From the NCBI GenBank assembly GCA_902790595.1, contig CADASL010000001.1, positions 62,001 to 126,000 of the forward strand: a stretch of DNA of 64,000 bases, in the 5' to 3' direction. The translations under genes and the position numbers were made by a program. The notes below the pieces were generated by a model that was not told where the DNA came from, made no database searches, and was given only the letters and a program-made list of their open reading frames with translations. The first letter of the stretch is position 1. Each line of letters starts with the position of its first letter. This document shows positions 26,490-35,842 of the stretch, in pieces. The DNA comes from an uncultured Bacteroidales bacterium (lineage in GTDB: Bacteria > Bacteroidota > Bacteroidia > Bacteroidales > SZUA-534).

Positions 26490-28097
26490 ATGAAGCAATC
26501 ATTTATCGCGCTATGTTGCGCAGCCGTCTGCACCGCTTGCAGCCAGCAGACAATCGACCAAAAACTCGACGCTTATTTCAGCACTCTCGACGGGCATTTT
26601 ATGGGCTCGGTGGTGGTGCAGCGCGACGGGCAGACCATCTATCAGCGCTCGTTTGGTTGGGCCGACGTTGAGAACCAGATTCCCTGCACGGCCGAGACGC
26701 AGTTCCGCATCGGGTCAATCTCGAAACCGTTCACAGCCGTTATGGTGCTGAAGGCCGCCAACGAGGGCCGTCTGTCGCTCAACGACAACATTGCCAAGTA
26801 TTTCCCCGACGCGCAAATTCCTAATGCAGTACAGATTACCATCAACCATCTGCTTTATCACCGCAGCGGTTTGGTGGACATTGTCAACGACAAGCCGTAT
26901 GAGTATCTGACCTATTATTTGACACCGCAGACGCGCCAGCAGATTCTTGAGCGCGTGGCCGCCGCAGGCACCAATTCCGCGCCCGACAGCACTTTCCGAT
27001 ACTGCAACACGGGCTACAACTTGCTCGGCTACATCTTGGAAGACGTTTACGGAAAGCCGTATGCCGAGGTTGTTGACGAACTGATTGTCAAACCGTTGGA
27101 CCTGCGACACACACGCTTCAGCGAGGCCGTAAATCCGCAGTGCGGCGACGCACGCTCATACGCGCTGCTTGACCATTGGCAGGTTCAGCCCGAAACTGAC
27201 GCGTCGGTGGCGTTGGGCGCGGGCGCAATGGCATCGACACCCGCCGACATTGCGAAATTCGGCAAAGCGCTGTTCGACGGCATCTTTGGCGACAATCTGC
27301 GCGAGCAAATGAAAGAACTGAACGAGGGCATCGGCCGCGGCCTGTTCACGTTCTCGCACAACGGCCATTCGGGCTACGGCCACTCGGGCGCCATCGACGG
27401 CTTCAGGTCGCAACTTGAGGTTTTCGACAACCTGACAATCGCCATCTGCTCAAACGGCACCGACATCGACCTTAACAAAATCACCTTGGCCATTCTCGAC
27501 GCTGTGGACGGGAAGGACATTGAAATGCCCGATTTCTCGAAATACATCGAACTCTCGGCCGAGCAACTTGCGCAGTACACGGGCGTTTTCCGTTGCGAGG
27601 CGCTTGGAATGGAAGTGACGGTGACGGTGGCAGGCAATCGGCTGTGCGCGCAGGCGGCGGGGCAGCAGTCTTTTCCGCTCGACGCCCTTTCGGCTGACCA
27701 ATTCGAGAATGCAAGTGTGGGCGTTGTCATTACTGTCGCACCCGACCGCAACAAAATCACACTCAAGCAAATGGGGCAGACGTTTGAGTTTGTGAGAAAG
27801 TCGGCCAATACCGCTAATCAGACTGAAACACAATCGGTTGTGCTAACCAGTGAGCAGTTGGCGGCATATGTCGGAACCTACTCGTCGGCGCAGTTGGGAA
27901 TGGACTTGAAAATCACGTCAGACGGCACGCGGCTGCAAGGCCAAGCCACGGGACAGCCAGCCTTTCCGCTCACCGCAACATCGGAAACCGATTTCGAGTT
28001 CAAGCCTGCAGGCATTGTCATAAAATTCAATCTTGCGGATAAAAAACTGACACTCAAGCAGAACGGCGGACAATTTGATTTTTTGAAGAAAGAGTAG
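26490..28097 (+). CDS. Lipoprotein serine hydrolase of the beta-lactamase/D-Ala-D-Ala peptidase fold with two C-terminal repeats
   Basis: 535 residues. Lipoprotein signal with Cys17 (AAVCTAC). Class C beta-lactamase-like domain about 25-335: SxxK as Ser76-Ile-Ser-Lys79 in RIGSISKPFT, Tyr-x-Asn as Tyr171-Cys-Asn173, and HSG in GYGHSGAIDGF in place of KTG. Two similar C-terminal domains follow (about 347-430 and 445-535), each with LxxEQLAxYxGxF/Y, LGMxxxI, LxxQAxGQxxFPL and KxTLKQxGxxFxF. Such enzymes hydrolyse D-amino-acid peptides or esters in the periplasm. It follows the alpha/beta hydrolase by 61 bp. Confidence 0.9.
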   Translation: MKQSFIALCCAAVCTACSQQTIDQKLDAYFSTLDGHFMGSVVVQRDGQTIYQRSFGWADVENQIPCTAETQFRIGSISKPFTAVMVLKAANEGRLSLNDNIAKYFPDAQIPNAVQITINHLLYHRSGLVDIVNDKPYEYLTYYLTPQTRQQILERVAAAGTNSAPDSTFRYCNTGYNLLGYILEDVYGKPYAEVVDELIVKPLDLRHTRFSEAVNPQCGDARSYALLDHWQVQPETDASVALGAGAMASTPADIAKFGKALFDGIFGDNLREQMKELNEGIGRGLFTFSHNGHSGYGHSGAIDGFRSQLEVFDNLTIAICSNGTDIDLNKITLAILDAVDGKDIEMPDFSKYIELSAEQLAQYTGVFRCEALGMEVTVTVAGNRLCAQAAGQQSFPLDALSADQFENASVGVVITVAPDRNKITLKQMGQTFEFVRKSANTANQTETQSVVLTSEQLAAYVGTYSSAQLGMDLKITSDGTRLQGQATGQPAFPLTATSETDFEFKPAGIVIKFNLADKKLTLKQNGGQFDFLKKE

Positions 28098-28214
28098 AAT
28101 ATTTAGGAATTATAATGTAGTGACGCGATTTATCCCGTTCACATAAATCTGAAATACAATATGTTATCGGTTAAAATCGGATTAAATCGGTTAGAAACAA
28201 TAAAACTTTTAACA

Positions 28215-29027
28215 ATGAAACTATTACCATTAATAATGATATTCGCCGCAATGCCGATAATCGGTTTTGGGCAAACCACCGTCAGCGGCAACATTCTGAA
28301 CGAGCGCGGCGAAAAAGTTGAATACGTCAGCATCGGGTTCAATCGCGACAGCGTGGGCACCATTTCGGACGGCGACGGGCATTTTTCGCTGAAAATCCCC
28401 GCAGGACGCACTAACACGATAGTTTTCAGCCACGTATCGTATCTGCCGACAGAAATTCCGTTTGAGACATATTCGGCAGGCAGCGAACTGACTATCGTTT
28501 TGAAAGACAAAATGATAGTGCTGCCCGAAGTTACGGTTGGGAAACAGAGCAAGCCCAAAACCATTGTGGGCCGCGGAATGCCAATGCCAGGCAGTTGCGT
28601 GCTCACGGGGCGCGGCACCCCCGACGGCCCCGAAGGCGGACCAATGTTCACGCCTGATAAAGATTTCATTATCAGCAACATACTATTAGACATTAAAAAA
28701 TCTACTTACAAAGAGTGCAAGTTGAGTTTCAACCTATACGAGAGACGCGACAGCCAACTTGTCAACGTTCTTCAGAAACCGATTTATCAGACTGTGCAAC
28801 AATCAAATAAAGGCTTCACGCTCGACGTTGAACCGACTGATATTCTGTGGCTGAAACGCGGCACAGAGTACTATTTAAGCGTGTCGATGGTGGACAGCGA
28901 AGGCGAAGGCACGCTTATGCTCGATGCAAGTATGAAAAGCGGCTATTTCCGTAAAGGACTGATTAACGGCGAGATAAAGAAAGTGCCCGTCTGCCCTGCG
29001 ATTGCGGTGAAGGGGGATGAATTGTGA
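28215..29027 (+). CDS. Exported carboxypeptidase-regulatory-like domain protein
   Basis: 270 residues from ATG 28215, which has the leader AAACTTTTAACA; an earlier in-frame ATG at 28161 lies in a period-10 repeat and is less likely. Signal peptide MKLLPLIMIFAAMPIIGFG. The domain at about 20-110 (VSGNILNERGEKVEYVSIGFNRDSVGTISDGDGHFSLKIPAG) is the beta-sandwich normally found at the front of TonB-dependent receptors, here without a barrel. The rest (about 130-270) is beta-rich and unrecognised (DFIISNILLDIKKSTYKECKLSFNLYERR). Presumably envelope-located; function unknown. Confidence 0.75.
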   Translation: MKLLPLIMIFAAMPIIGFGQTTVSGNILNERGEKVEYVSIGFNRDSVGTISDGDGHFSLKIPAGRTNTIVFSHVSYLPTEIPFETYSAGSELTIVLKDKMIVLPEVTVGKQSKPKTIVGRGMPMPGSCVLTGRGTPDGPEGGPMFTPDKDFIISNILLDIKKSTYKECKLSFNLYERRDSQLVNVLQKPIYQTVQQSNKGFTLDVEPTDILWLKRGTEYYLSVSMVDSEGEGTLMLDASMKSGYFRKGLINGEIKKVPVCPAIAVKGDEL

Positions 29028-29077
29028 TTTGTGGTATTGGGTGTTGGTGATTTATGATTTTATTTAAATTAAATACA

Positions 29078-29105
29078 GTACGGACGCGGCGCGCCACGTC
29101 CCTAC
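29078..29105. repeat. REP-like imperfect palindrome
   Basis: GTACGGACGCGGCG pairs with CGCCACGTCCCTAC apart from two mismatched positions. It sits in the spacer before the CPBP gene, inside a short AT-rich stretch. Confidence 0.65.
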
Positions 29106-29151
29106 GTCTAAACTTCAAACTTGTTAAACTTTAAACTTAAAACTTTAGATT

Positions 29152-30117
29152 ATGAACTTTTTTGAAAACGCCCGTGAGGGCAAAAACCACTGGCTGCGGT
29201 ATGTGGCAGTGATGGCAATCGCTTTCATTGCGGCGCAAATTCCGTCAATCATTTATATAGTGGGGTTGGTTGTGAAAAAAATGAGTGAAGGCAATTTCAG
29301 CCCTGAACAGTTGGCGGGTCTTATCAATCTGAATTCACAAACAGGATTCTTGGTTCTGATGCTTACATTCGTGTTCTGGGTTGGCCTGATGTGGCTTCTG
29401 TTCAAACCGTTCCACAAGCGCGAGCCGATGACGATGATTTCGGGCGACCGTCGGTTCCGCGCCGACCGTTTCTTTGGCGCGGCAGGCGTCTATTTCGTTT
29501 GTCTTTTAATCTTTTGGACGCTGTTGGCCATTGTCAGCCCCGATGCTTTCACCTTCCATTTCAGCACCACGAAATTCTTTGTCGGCCTTTTGCTGGCAGT
29601 GATTTTTGCGCCTTTCCAAACGGGCTGCGAGGAACTGATAATGCGCGGCTACCTGCTGCCTGGATTCGGACTCTGCACCAAAAGCAAAATCTGGGCGCTG
29701 GTGATTGTGACGCTTATCTTCGCTCTGTTGCACTGCAACAACAACGAGGTTTCCGACTTCGGATTCATACGCGCAATGGTTGTCTATCTGACAGGCAGTC
29801 TAATGTTTGGATTTTTCACAATTTTAAACGATGGAATCGAATTCTCGTGGGGAATGCATTTTGCCCACAATTTTACGGGGTTCACGTTGTTTGCCGTTGA
29901 GGGCAACGAGTATGGCTCTTCGCCGCTCTTCACAGTCACAAAAGATTTCGCATCGGACACATTGTTGCTTATTCCTGCTTTAGAAATTCTAATATCTGTG
30001 GCTCTCTACTTCATTTTCCGCAAGAAATTCGGCTGGAATATCCGCGAGGCGTTCGACAGCAGCCGATTGAAGGCGGTTTGTGAGGGAAAATTAACTACAG
30101 AAAGTGATTTTGCTTGA
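29152..30117 (+). CDS. CPBP-family intramembrane metalloprotease
   Basis: 321 residues and eight hydrophobic segments. The family's active-site motifs are all present: EExxxR in CEELIMRGYLLP (about 159-164), FxxxH in FALLHCNNNE (about 189-193) and HxxxN in HFAHNF (about 236-240). CPBP proteases are the bacterial relatives of CAAX-processing Rce1; in bacteria several confer immunity to, or process, small secreted peptides. It stands directly before an ABC-2 exporter and a few kilobases after two cationic mini-genes, a context worth noting. It is preceded by AAACTTN heptamer leaders. Confidence 0.92.
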   Translation: MNFFENAREGKNHWLRYVAVMAIAFIAAQIPSIIYIVGLVVKKMSEGNFSPEQLAGLINLNSQTGFLVLMLTFVFWVGLMWLLFKPFHKREPMTMISGDRRFRADRFFGAAGVYFVCLLIFWTLLAIVSPDAFTFHFSTTKFFVGLLLAVIFAPFQTGCEELIMRGYLLPGFGLCTKSKIWALVIVTLIFALLHCNNNEVSDFGFIRAMVVYLTGSLMFGFFTILNDGIEFSWGMHFAHNFTGFTLFAVEGNEYGSSPLFTVTKDFASDTLLLIPALEILISVALYFIFRKKFGWNIREAFDSSRLKAVCEGKLTTESDFA

Positions 30118-30250
30118 AAAAGATATTAACCTGTGATATTTACACGTTAAATCACTTTAAACCAGTTCAACCCGTTAAACTTTAAACCAAACTACTATCT
30201 TCGGCAAAACTTAAAACTTCGAAAACTTAAAACTCAAAACTTTAAGCAAA

Positions 30251-31021
30251 ATGTCTGATTTACTAACAGTTAATAATCTCTACAAGACCTTCAAACTCTC
30301 GCTCAAGCAGCAGAAAATTGAAGGCACGAAGCAGAAAACGGCGGTCAGCGACCTTTCGTTCACCGCTCGGCGCGGCGAGATTTTCGGCCTGCTCGGCCCC
30401 AACGGCGCGGGCAAGACCACCACGCTGCGCATTCTCTCGACGCTCATCCGTCCCGACAGCGGCAATGCCTTTTTCGACGGCGTCAGCGTGGTTGACGAAC
30501 CTGAAAAGGTGCGTTCGAAAATCGCTTTCCTGACATCGGAACTCAAACTCGAAGACTTCTTCACGCCGAACTATCTGTTCGACTTTTTCAGCCAGTTGCA
30601 CGGCGTCAGCCCCGAAGTGGCCAGAGAACGTAAAGAACAGTTGTTCAGCCGTTTCGGCATCGACCGCTTTGCCGAAGTGAAGGTGGCCAACCTTTCAACG
30701 GGAATGAAGCAGAAGGTGTCGATAGTCATCTCGCTCGTGCACGACCCCGACATCATCATCTTCGACGAGCCTACCAACGGACTCGACGTGCTCACGGCGC
30801 GCACCGTCACCGATTTCCTTCAGGAACTGCGCGCCAAGGGCAAGACGATAATCCTGAGCACCCACATTTTCAGCCTTGTTGAGCGCCTATGCGACCGCGT
30901 GGGCGTGATTATCGACGGCCGAATGGTGGCCTGCGGCTCGCTCAGCGAAGTGTGCAACGGTCTGCAACTCGAAGACCGCTTTTTTGAACTCTATAAAGAA
31001 GTGAAAGGGAACGAAGAATGA
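30251..31021 (+). CDS. ABC transporter ATP-binding protein (NatA-type)
   Basis: 256 residues. Walker [10 protein letters not shown] (about 56-64), Q-loop region [12 protein letters not shown], signature LSTGMKQK, Walker [13 protein letters not shown], switch His in ILSTHIF. It is of the ABC-2 exporter subfamily (NatA/CcmA-like). It overlaps the permease gene by ATGA (31018-31021), so the two form one transporter. Substrate unknown; such pairs export sodium, lipids, antibiotics or peptides. Confidence 0.94.
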   Translation: MSDLLTVNNLYKTFKLSLKQQKIEGTKQKTAVSDLSFTARRGEIFGLLGPNGAGKTTTLRILSTLIRPDSGNAFFDGVSVVDEPEKVRSKIAFLTSELKLEDFFTPNYLFDFFSQLHGVSPEVARERKEQLFSRFGIDRFAEVKVANLSTGMKQKVSIVISLVHDPDIIIFDEPTNGLDVLTARTVTDFLQELRAKGKTIILSTHIFSLVERLCDRVGVIIDGRMVACGSLSEVCNGLQLEDRFFELYKEVKGNEE

Positions 31022-32208
31022 AAAGTAACGTATTGACAATCATAAAGAAAGAGTTTGACCGTGTCTTCCGCGACCGTCAACTTATGTTCACCACAATCAT
31101 CCTGCCAGGCCTGCTCATCTATTTCATTTACAGTTTTATGGGCTCGAGTGCCGACAAATTGACGCAGCAGAACCGCGAAGAGAGTGTTACCGTCCAGGTT
31201 GACAATCTGCCGCAAAGCGTCACGCAGTCGTTCAATGCGTTGAGCGGCAACGTCACGCTTAGCCAGAGCGCCTTCGGTCAAGCCGAAATCGACGCGCTTA
31301 AAGACAAGAATGTCAACACGGTGCTTGTGCGCTTCCCCGCCGATTTCGACGCCGCGGTGAGCACCTATACCACCGCCGACAGCACGCCCGCGCCAAACAT
31401 CGAGATTTACTACAACTCGACCAACGAAGCCACGCAGCGCATCTACTCGATAATCTGCGGTGCGCTTGGCGGGTACGAAGAATCGATAGGCAACCGCTTC
31501 GACATCAACCGCGCCGACAGCCCCGACGTGCGCTTCAACCAGGCCAACGACGAGCAGGTGAGCGGACAGATTCTCGGCCGTTTGCTGCCAATGCTGATTC
31601 TGATTATGCTTTTCAGCGGCGTAATGTCGGTGGCGCAAAACTCGATTGCGGGCGAGAAGGAACGCGGCACCATCGCCACGCTGCTTGTCACCCCAATGCA
31701 CCGCAGCGAGTTGGCTTTCGGCAAGATTGTGGCCATCAGCGGAATATCGCTGTTGAGCGCCATTTCTAGTTTCATCGGAATTGTGCTGTCGCTGCCCAAT
31801 ATGATTGGCGGAATGGGCGGCGCCGTATCGTTCAACTACGGCACCAGCGATTACATCATTCTGTTTGCCATCATTATCAGCACGGTGCTGATTATGGCGG
31901 CCATTGTGAGCATCCTGTCGACATTGGCCAAAGACGTGAAAAACGCCGCGTCGCTCTGTATGCCGCTAATGCTTGTAATGGTGTTCCTTGGCATTATTTC
32001 AATGCTTAGCAGCGACATTTCCACCAACACTGCCGTCTATCTGATTCCGTTCTACAACTCAACGCTCGCAATGACAGCCCTGCTGCAGCACGAATTGGCA
32101 TTGCTGAACGCCGTTGTCACCATCGGGGCGAACATCGCCTACACGGTATGCGCCGTTTGGGTGCTGACGAAAATGTTTAATAATGAGAAGGTTATGTTTA
32201 GCAGGTAG
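31018..32208 (+). CDS. ABC transporter permease (NatB/ABC-2 type)
   Basis: 396 residues. One N-terminal helix (LMFTTIILPGLLIYFIYSFMG), a large extracytoplasmic domain about 45-185, then five C-terminal helices with the ABC-2 coupling phrase SIAGEKERGTIATLLVTPMHRSELAFGKI. This is the NatB-like 1+5 topology. It is the partner of the ATPase encoded 4 bp overlapped upstream and is followed by a strong terminator, which marks the end of the 22512-32208 gene series. Confidence 0.94.
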   Translation: MKSNVLTIIKKEFDRVFRDRQLMFTTIILPGLLIYFIYSFMGSSADKLTQQNREESVTVQVDNLPQSVTQSFNALSGNVTLSQSAFGQAEIDALKDKNVNTVLVRFPADFDAAVSTYTTADSTPAPNIEIYYNSTNEATQRIYSIICGALGGYEESIGNRFDINRADSPDVRFNQANDEQVSGQILGRLLPMLILIMLFSGVMSVAQNSIAGEKERGTIATLLVTPMHRSELAFGKIVAISGISLLSAISSFIGIVLSLPNMIGGMGGAVSFNYGTSDYIILFAIIISTVLIMAAIVSILSTLAKDVKNAASLCMPLMLVMVFLGIISMLSSDISTNTAVYLIPFYNSTLAMTALLQHELALLNAVVTIGANIAYTVCAVWVLTKMFNNEKVMFSR

Positions 32209-32244
32209 GAGGAGAACGTAAAAAACATAAGGTTTTTCAAATTG

Positions 32245-32276
32245 GCGCCGTAGTTACAGCATCTACGGCGCTTTTT
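32245..32276 (+). terminator. Terminator after the ABC-2 transporter
   Basis: Perfect 9-bp stem GCGCCGTAG (32245-32253) with CTACGGCGC (32263-32271) and a T5 tail. Confidence 0.88.
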
Positions 32277-32315
32277 CATAATTTCGCCCCCAGATTTTAA
32301 CACTATACTAAGAAA

Positions 32316-32582
32316 ATGAAGTACCGATACCAAACAGTTGGCACTTGCAGTCAACAAATTGATTTTGAGATTGATGATAACAATATTTTGAGCAACGTTC
32401 AGTTCTATGGCGGCTGCAATGGCAACCTGAAAGGCATTGGCAGACTGGTTGATGGAATGCAGGTTTCCGATGTGATAAGCAAGCTTGAAGGCGTTCAGTG
32501 CGGAATGAAAAGCACCTCGTGCCCCGACCAGTTGGCTACGGCGCTCAAAAAGGTGATGGCCAAGCGGAATGCTGCCGAATAA
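32316..32582 (+). CDS. TSCPD-domain protein
   Basis: 88 residues. The whole protein is a TSCPD domain: GTCSQQIDFEIDDNNILSNVQFYGGCNGNLKGI at the N-terminus and GVQCGMKSTSCPDQLATAL near the C-terminus, with the diagnostic TSCPD and paired Cys that probably bind metal. The domain is otherwise found at the C-terminus of B12-dependent ribonucleotide reductases; the free-standing form is common in Bacteroidales and its role is not established. Confidence 0.9.
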   Translation: MKYRYQTVGTCSQQIDFEIDDNNILSNVQFYGGCNGNLKGIGRLVDGMQVSDVISKLEGVQCGMKSTSCPDQLATALKKVMAKRNAAE

Positions 32583-32610
32583 TTTTGTCGTTCAGCAAAG
32601 TAAACTGCCG

Positions 32611-33525
32611 ATGGATAAAAACCGGACATTACTGTTCAATCTGCTCGCCTTTGCCATTGTCTGCGTTTGGGGCACAACGTTTGTGTCGAGCAAGATGCTC
32701 ATTAATAATGGATTACGACCGATAGACGTATTCTTCTGCCGTTTTTTGTTAGCCTACATCTTTATTTGGTTTGTCGCGCCACGCAAGCTGTTGTGCGACA
32801 GCGTTAAAGATGAACTTTTGGCTGTCGCTTTGGGCGTTACCGGCGGTTCGGCCTATTTTCTGGCCGAGAATACGGCGTTGCAGATTTCAACCGTGACAAA
32901 CGTTTCGTTGTTGGTGTGCACAACCCCGTTGCTGACGGCACTGCTGTTGAGCATCGGCAATCGCGACGAGCGGATGAACCGTCGGCAGAAAATCGGGTCG
33001 GTGCTTGCTTTTGCCGGAATGGTGCTGGTGGTGCTTAACGGCAAATTTGCGCTCAAACTCTCGCCCGTGGGCGATATGCTTGCGTTTGCGGCTGCGTGGG
33101 CGTGGGCATTCTATTCGCTCATTACCAAATTGTTAGCACCAAAATACAACAATCTGTTTATCATCCGCAAAGTGTTTTTCTACGGATTGCTCACGCTGGT
33201 TCCTGTGCTTTTTTTCACAGGTCTCAAAATCGATATGGCTGTTTACCGGCAGCCGCAGGTGTGGCTTAATCTGCTTTTTTTGGGCATTGTGGCCTCGCTG
33301 GTGTGCTATGTGCTGTGGAACATTGTTATGAAACGCATCGGAGTCGTAAAAGCGTCTAACTACATATATTTCAATCCGGTAGTGGCAATCATCACGGCTT
33401 CAATAGTCATTGGAGAGCGTATAACTCCGTTTGCAATGCTCGGCTCGGCAATGATTCTGATTGGAATGTACCAGGTGGAGAAAGTTGGTAAGTCAGCCTT
33501 GAAACGTCAAGGCGATTCTAAGTGA
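32611..33525 (+). CDS. EamA/DMT-family permease
   Basis: 304 residues from ATG 32611 (MDKNRTLLFN); an upstream in-frame ATG at 32569 would overlap the TSCPD gene by 14 bp. Ten membrane segments in two EamA repeats of five. Typical phrases: FAIVCVWGTTFVSSKMLINNG, RFLLAYIFIWFV, ALQISTVTNVSLLVCTTPLLTALLL, and FNPVVAIITASIVIGERITPFAMLGSAMILIGMY. A drug/metabolite-type exporter or importer with unknown substrate. Confidence 0.9.
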   Translation: MDKNRTLLFNLLAFAIVCVWGTTFVSSKMLINNGLRPIDVFFCRFLLAYIFIWFVAPRKLLCDSVKDELLAVALGVTGGSAYFLAENTALQISTVTNVSLLVCTTPLLTALLLSIGNRDERMNRRQKIGSVLAFAGMVLVVLNGKFALKLSPVGDMLAFAAAWAWAFYSLITKLLAPKYNNLFIIRKVFFYGLLTLVPVLFFTGLKIDMAVYRQPQVWLNLLFLGIVASLVCYVLWNIVMKRIGVVKASNYIYFNPVVAIITASIVIGERITPFAMLGSAMILIGMYQVEKVGKSALKRQGDSK

Positions 33526-33567
33526 TACACTTACTTTCAAATTTGTTGAAAAAAAACGGTAGGGTAG

Positions 33568-33598
33568 TTCGCATTTTTTTTGTCAATAGGTATATTTG
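33568..33598 (+). promoter_or_regulatory. Probable Bacteroidota primary-sigma promoter for the DUF4954 gene
   Basis: TTCG at 33568-33571 (consensus -33 TTTG), 19-bp spacer, then TATATTTG at 33591-33598, matching the -7 consensus TAnnTTTG. The translation start is 23 bp downstream. Confidence 0.55.
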
Positions 33599-33620
33599 AA
33601 AAATGAAATATTGACATTAT

Positions 33621-35834
33621 ATGGATGCAGAAAATACCGTAAAAATCCTATGGGGGCCAGAAATGGAGGAGCATTTCGTTGAAAAAGAGTTCCTTCCCGA
33701 AGGCCAGGATGAATACTACCTCCGTAACCAACAAACAACCAAGCCCATTGGCGGATGGCGTCATTTGCGCTCCGACGAGATTGAGCGCCTTGTTAAAAAC
33801 AACAACAGCTGCGAAAATTGGGACAATTTCTTGGTTACCGATGAGTTTAATCCCAAACAGATAAAAAACAACAAATTCTACGGACTGGTGCGCATTGGCG
33901 AAGTCCGCGACGCTATGCTCCAATACCACGATTTGCGTTTGCGCGTGGGTATAACCAACAGTGTGATAACATCTTGCGACATTGGCAACAACGTGGCTAT
34001 CCACGATGTGCACTACCTGTCGCATTATATTATAGGTGACAACTGCATCATCTTTAACATTCAGGAGATGTGTTGCACCAACCACGCAAAATTCGGCAAT
34101 GGCATTGTTAAAGACGGTGAGCCGGAAGATGTTAGAATCTGTCTCGACCTGATGAACGAGACGGGCTGCCGCAAGGTTTATCCGTTCGACGGAATGATTG
34201 CCGCCGACGCCTATTTGGGCGCTAAATTTATCGATGACAAGCCGCTGCAAATCAAACTCGCCTATCTGACACAGAACCGTTTCGACTCGCACCGCGGTTA
34301 CTACGGAACCATTGGGGCAAACTGCGTCATCAAGAATTCGGCCATCATCAAAGATGTGAAGGTGGGCGACTGCTGCTACATCAAGGGCGCCAGCAAACTG
34401 AAAAACGTCACCATCAACTCGTCGGTCGAGGAACCGTCGCAGATAGGTGAGGGCGTGGTGCTGGTGAACGGAATTGTGGGCTACGGATGCCACATTTTCT
34501 ACTCGTGCATTGCCGTGCGGTTTGTGCTCGGCAACAACTCGAACCTGAAGTACGGTGCGCGCTTGATTCACTCATTCCTGGGCGATAACAGCACAATATC
34601 GTGCTGCGAGGTGCTGAACAACCTGATTTTCCCTGCTCACGAGCAGCACCACAACAACTCGTTCCTTGTGGCTGCCGTTCTTAAAGGACAAACGAATATT
34701 GCCGCCGGTGCCACAATGGGCTCGAACCACAACAGCCGCACCAACGATAACGAGATAGAAGCTGGCCGCGGATTCTGGCCGGGCTTGTGCTCGAGCGTCA
34801 AGCACTCGTGCAAGTTCGCGTCGTTCACGCTGCTGAGCAAGGCCGACTACCCAACCGAAATGAATATTCCGTTGCCGTTCTCGCTTGTCAATAACAATGT
34901 GAGTCACAATGAGTTGGAAGTGATGCCGGCATTCTGGTGGATGTATAATATGTATGCGCTGGCCCGCAACGCCTGGAAGTATCAGAAACGCGACCTACGC
35001 AAGCGCAAATTCCAGCATATTGAGTTCGACGCATACGCGCCCGACAGTATGGAGGAGGTGATAACCGGCCGTAAGCTGCTCGAAATTTGGACCGCCAAAG
35101 CCTGGTTGCGAACTCAAAACAAGAACATCGAAGGCCAGAGCGAGAAAGCTTTGCGCGAGGTGGGCAAGGAGTTGCTTCGTGGCGACCGCAAAGTGGTTGA
35201 CAATCTGCAGGTTTTCGGTGAAAATATGGAGAAAGGCAAACGCCGCGTGCGGATTCTGAAGGTGTACGATGCTTACAATTCATACGCCGATATGATTGTT
35301 TATTACGCAGTTAAGAACGTAATGAAATATTTGCTCGACAATCCGCAGGCCACGTTTGAGTCGCTTGCCGCGATGATTCAGGGCCGCCGTCAGAAAGAGT
35401 GGTCGAATCTGGGCGGACAGCTGATGCAAACCTCTGACCTTGACCAACTTCGGGCCGACATCCGCAACGGAAAACTTGACTCGTGGGAGGCCATCCACAA
35501 CCGCTACGATGACATTTGGGAGCGCTACGGCGCCGACAAACTGCGTCACGCATACCAATCGCTCTGCTATCTGCTTGAAACAGAAACCATAACCAACGAA
35601 ATGTGGAGCGATGTACTGAAACGCGCCATCGGCATTCAGCAGTACATCTGCGACCAGGTTTACCAAACGCGCAAAAAAGACTACGACAACATCTATCGCA
35701 AACAGACATACCGCAACGATGAGGAGATGATTGCCGCCATCGGGCCGCTCGAGGAGAACAGCTTCATCAAGCAGGTGCGCGGCGAGACCGATGATTTCAA
35801 CAATAAAATTGAACAGTTAACTAAACTTTTATAA
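33621..35834 (+). CDS. DUF4954-family protein with left-handed beta-helix
   Basis: 737 residues. The N-terminal 430 residues contain hexapeptide-like beta-helix repeats (GITNSVITSCDIGNNVAIHDVHYLSHYIIGDNCIIFN, NCVIKNSAIIKDVKVGDCCYIKGASKLKNVTINSS), as in sugar-nucleotide acyl- and nucleotidyltransferases. The C-terminal half is helical, charged and has no clear relative. The opening GGWRHLRSDEIERLVKNNNSCENWDNFLV is family-typical. The gene is followed 8 bp later by an SIS-domain gene, so a link to amino-sugar or nucleotide-sugar metabolism is suggested; the reaction is not known. No signal peptide. Confidence 0.88.
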   Translation: MDAENTVKILWGPEMEEHFVEKEFLPEGQDEYYLRNQQTTKPIGGWRHLRSDEIERLVKNNNSCENWDNFLVTDEFNPKQIKNNKFYGLVRIGEVRDAMLQYHDLRLRVGITNSVITSCDIGNNVAIHDVHYLSHYIIGDNCIIFNIQEMCCTNHAKFGNGIVKDGEPEDVRICLDLMNETGCRKVYPFDGMIAADAYLGAKFIDDKPLQIKLAYLTQNRFDSHRGYYGTIGANCVIKNSAIIKDVKVGDCCYIKGASKLKNVTINSSVEEPSQIGEGVVLVNGIVGYGCHIFYSCIAVRFVLGNNSNLKYGARLIHSFLGDNSTISCCEVLNNLIFPAHEQHHNNSFLVAAVLKGQTNIAAGATMGSNHNSRTNDNEIEAGRGFWPGLCSSVKHSCKFASFTLLSKADYPTEMNIPLPFSLVNNNVSHNELEVMPAFWWMYNMYALARNAWKYQKRDLRKRKFQHIEFDAYAPDSMEEVITGRKLLEIWTAKAWLRTQNKNIEGQSEKALREVGKELLRGDRKVVDNLQVFGENMEKGKRRVRILKVYDAYNSYADMIVYYAVKNVMKYLLDNPQATFESLAAMIQGRRQKEWSNLGGQLMQTSDLDQLRADIRNGKLDSWEAIHNRYDDIWERYGADKLRHAYQSLCYLLETETITNEMWSDVLKRAIGIQQYICDQVYQTRKKDYDNIYRKQTYRNDEEMIAAIGPLEENSFIKQVRGETDDFNNKIEQLTKLL

Positions 35835-35842
35835 TACTGATT

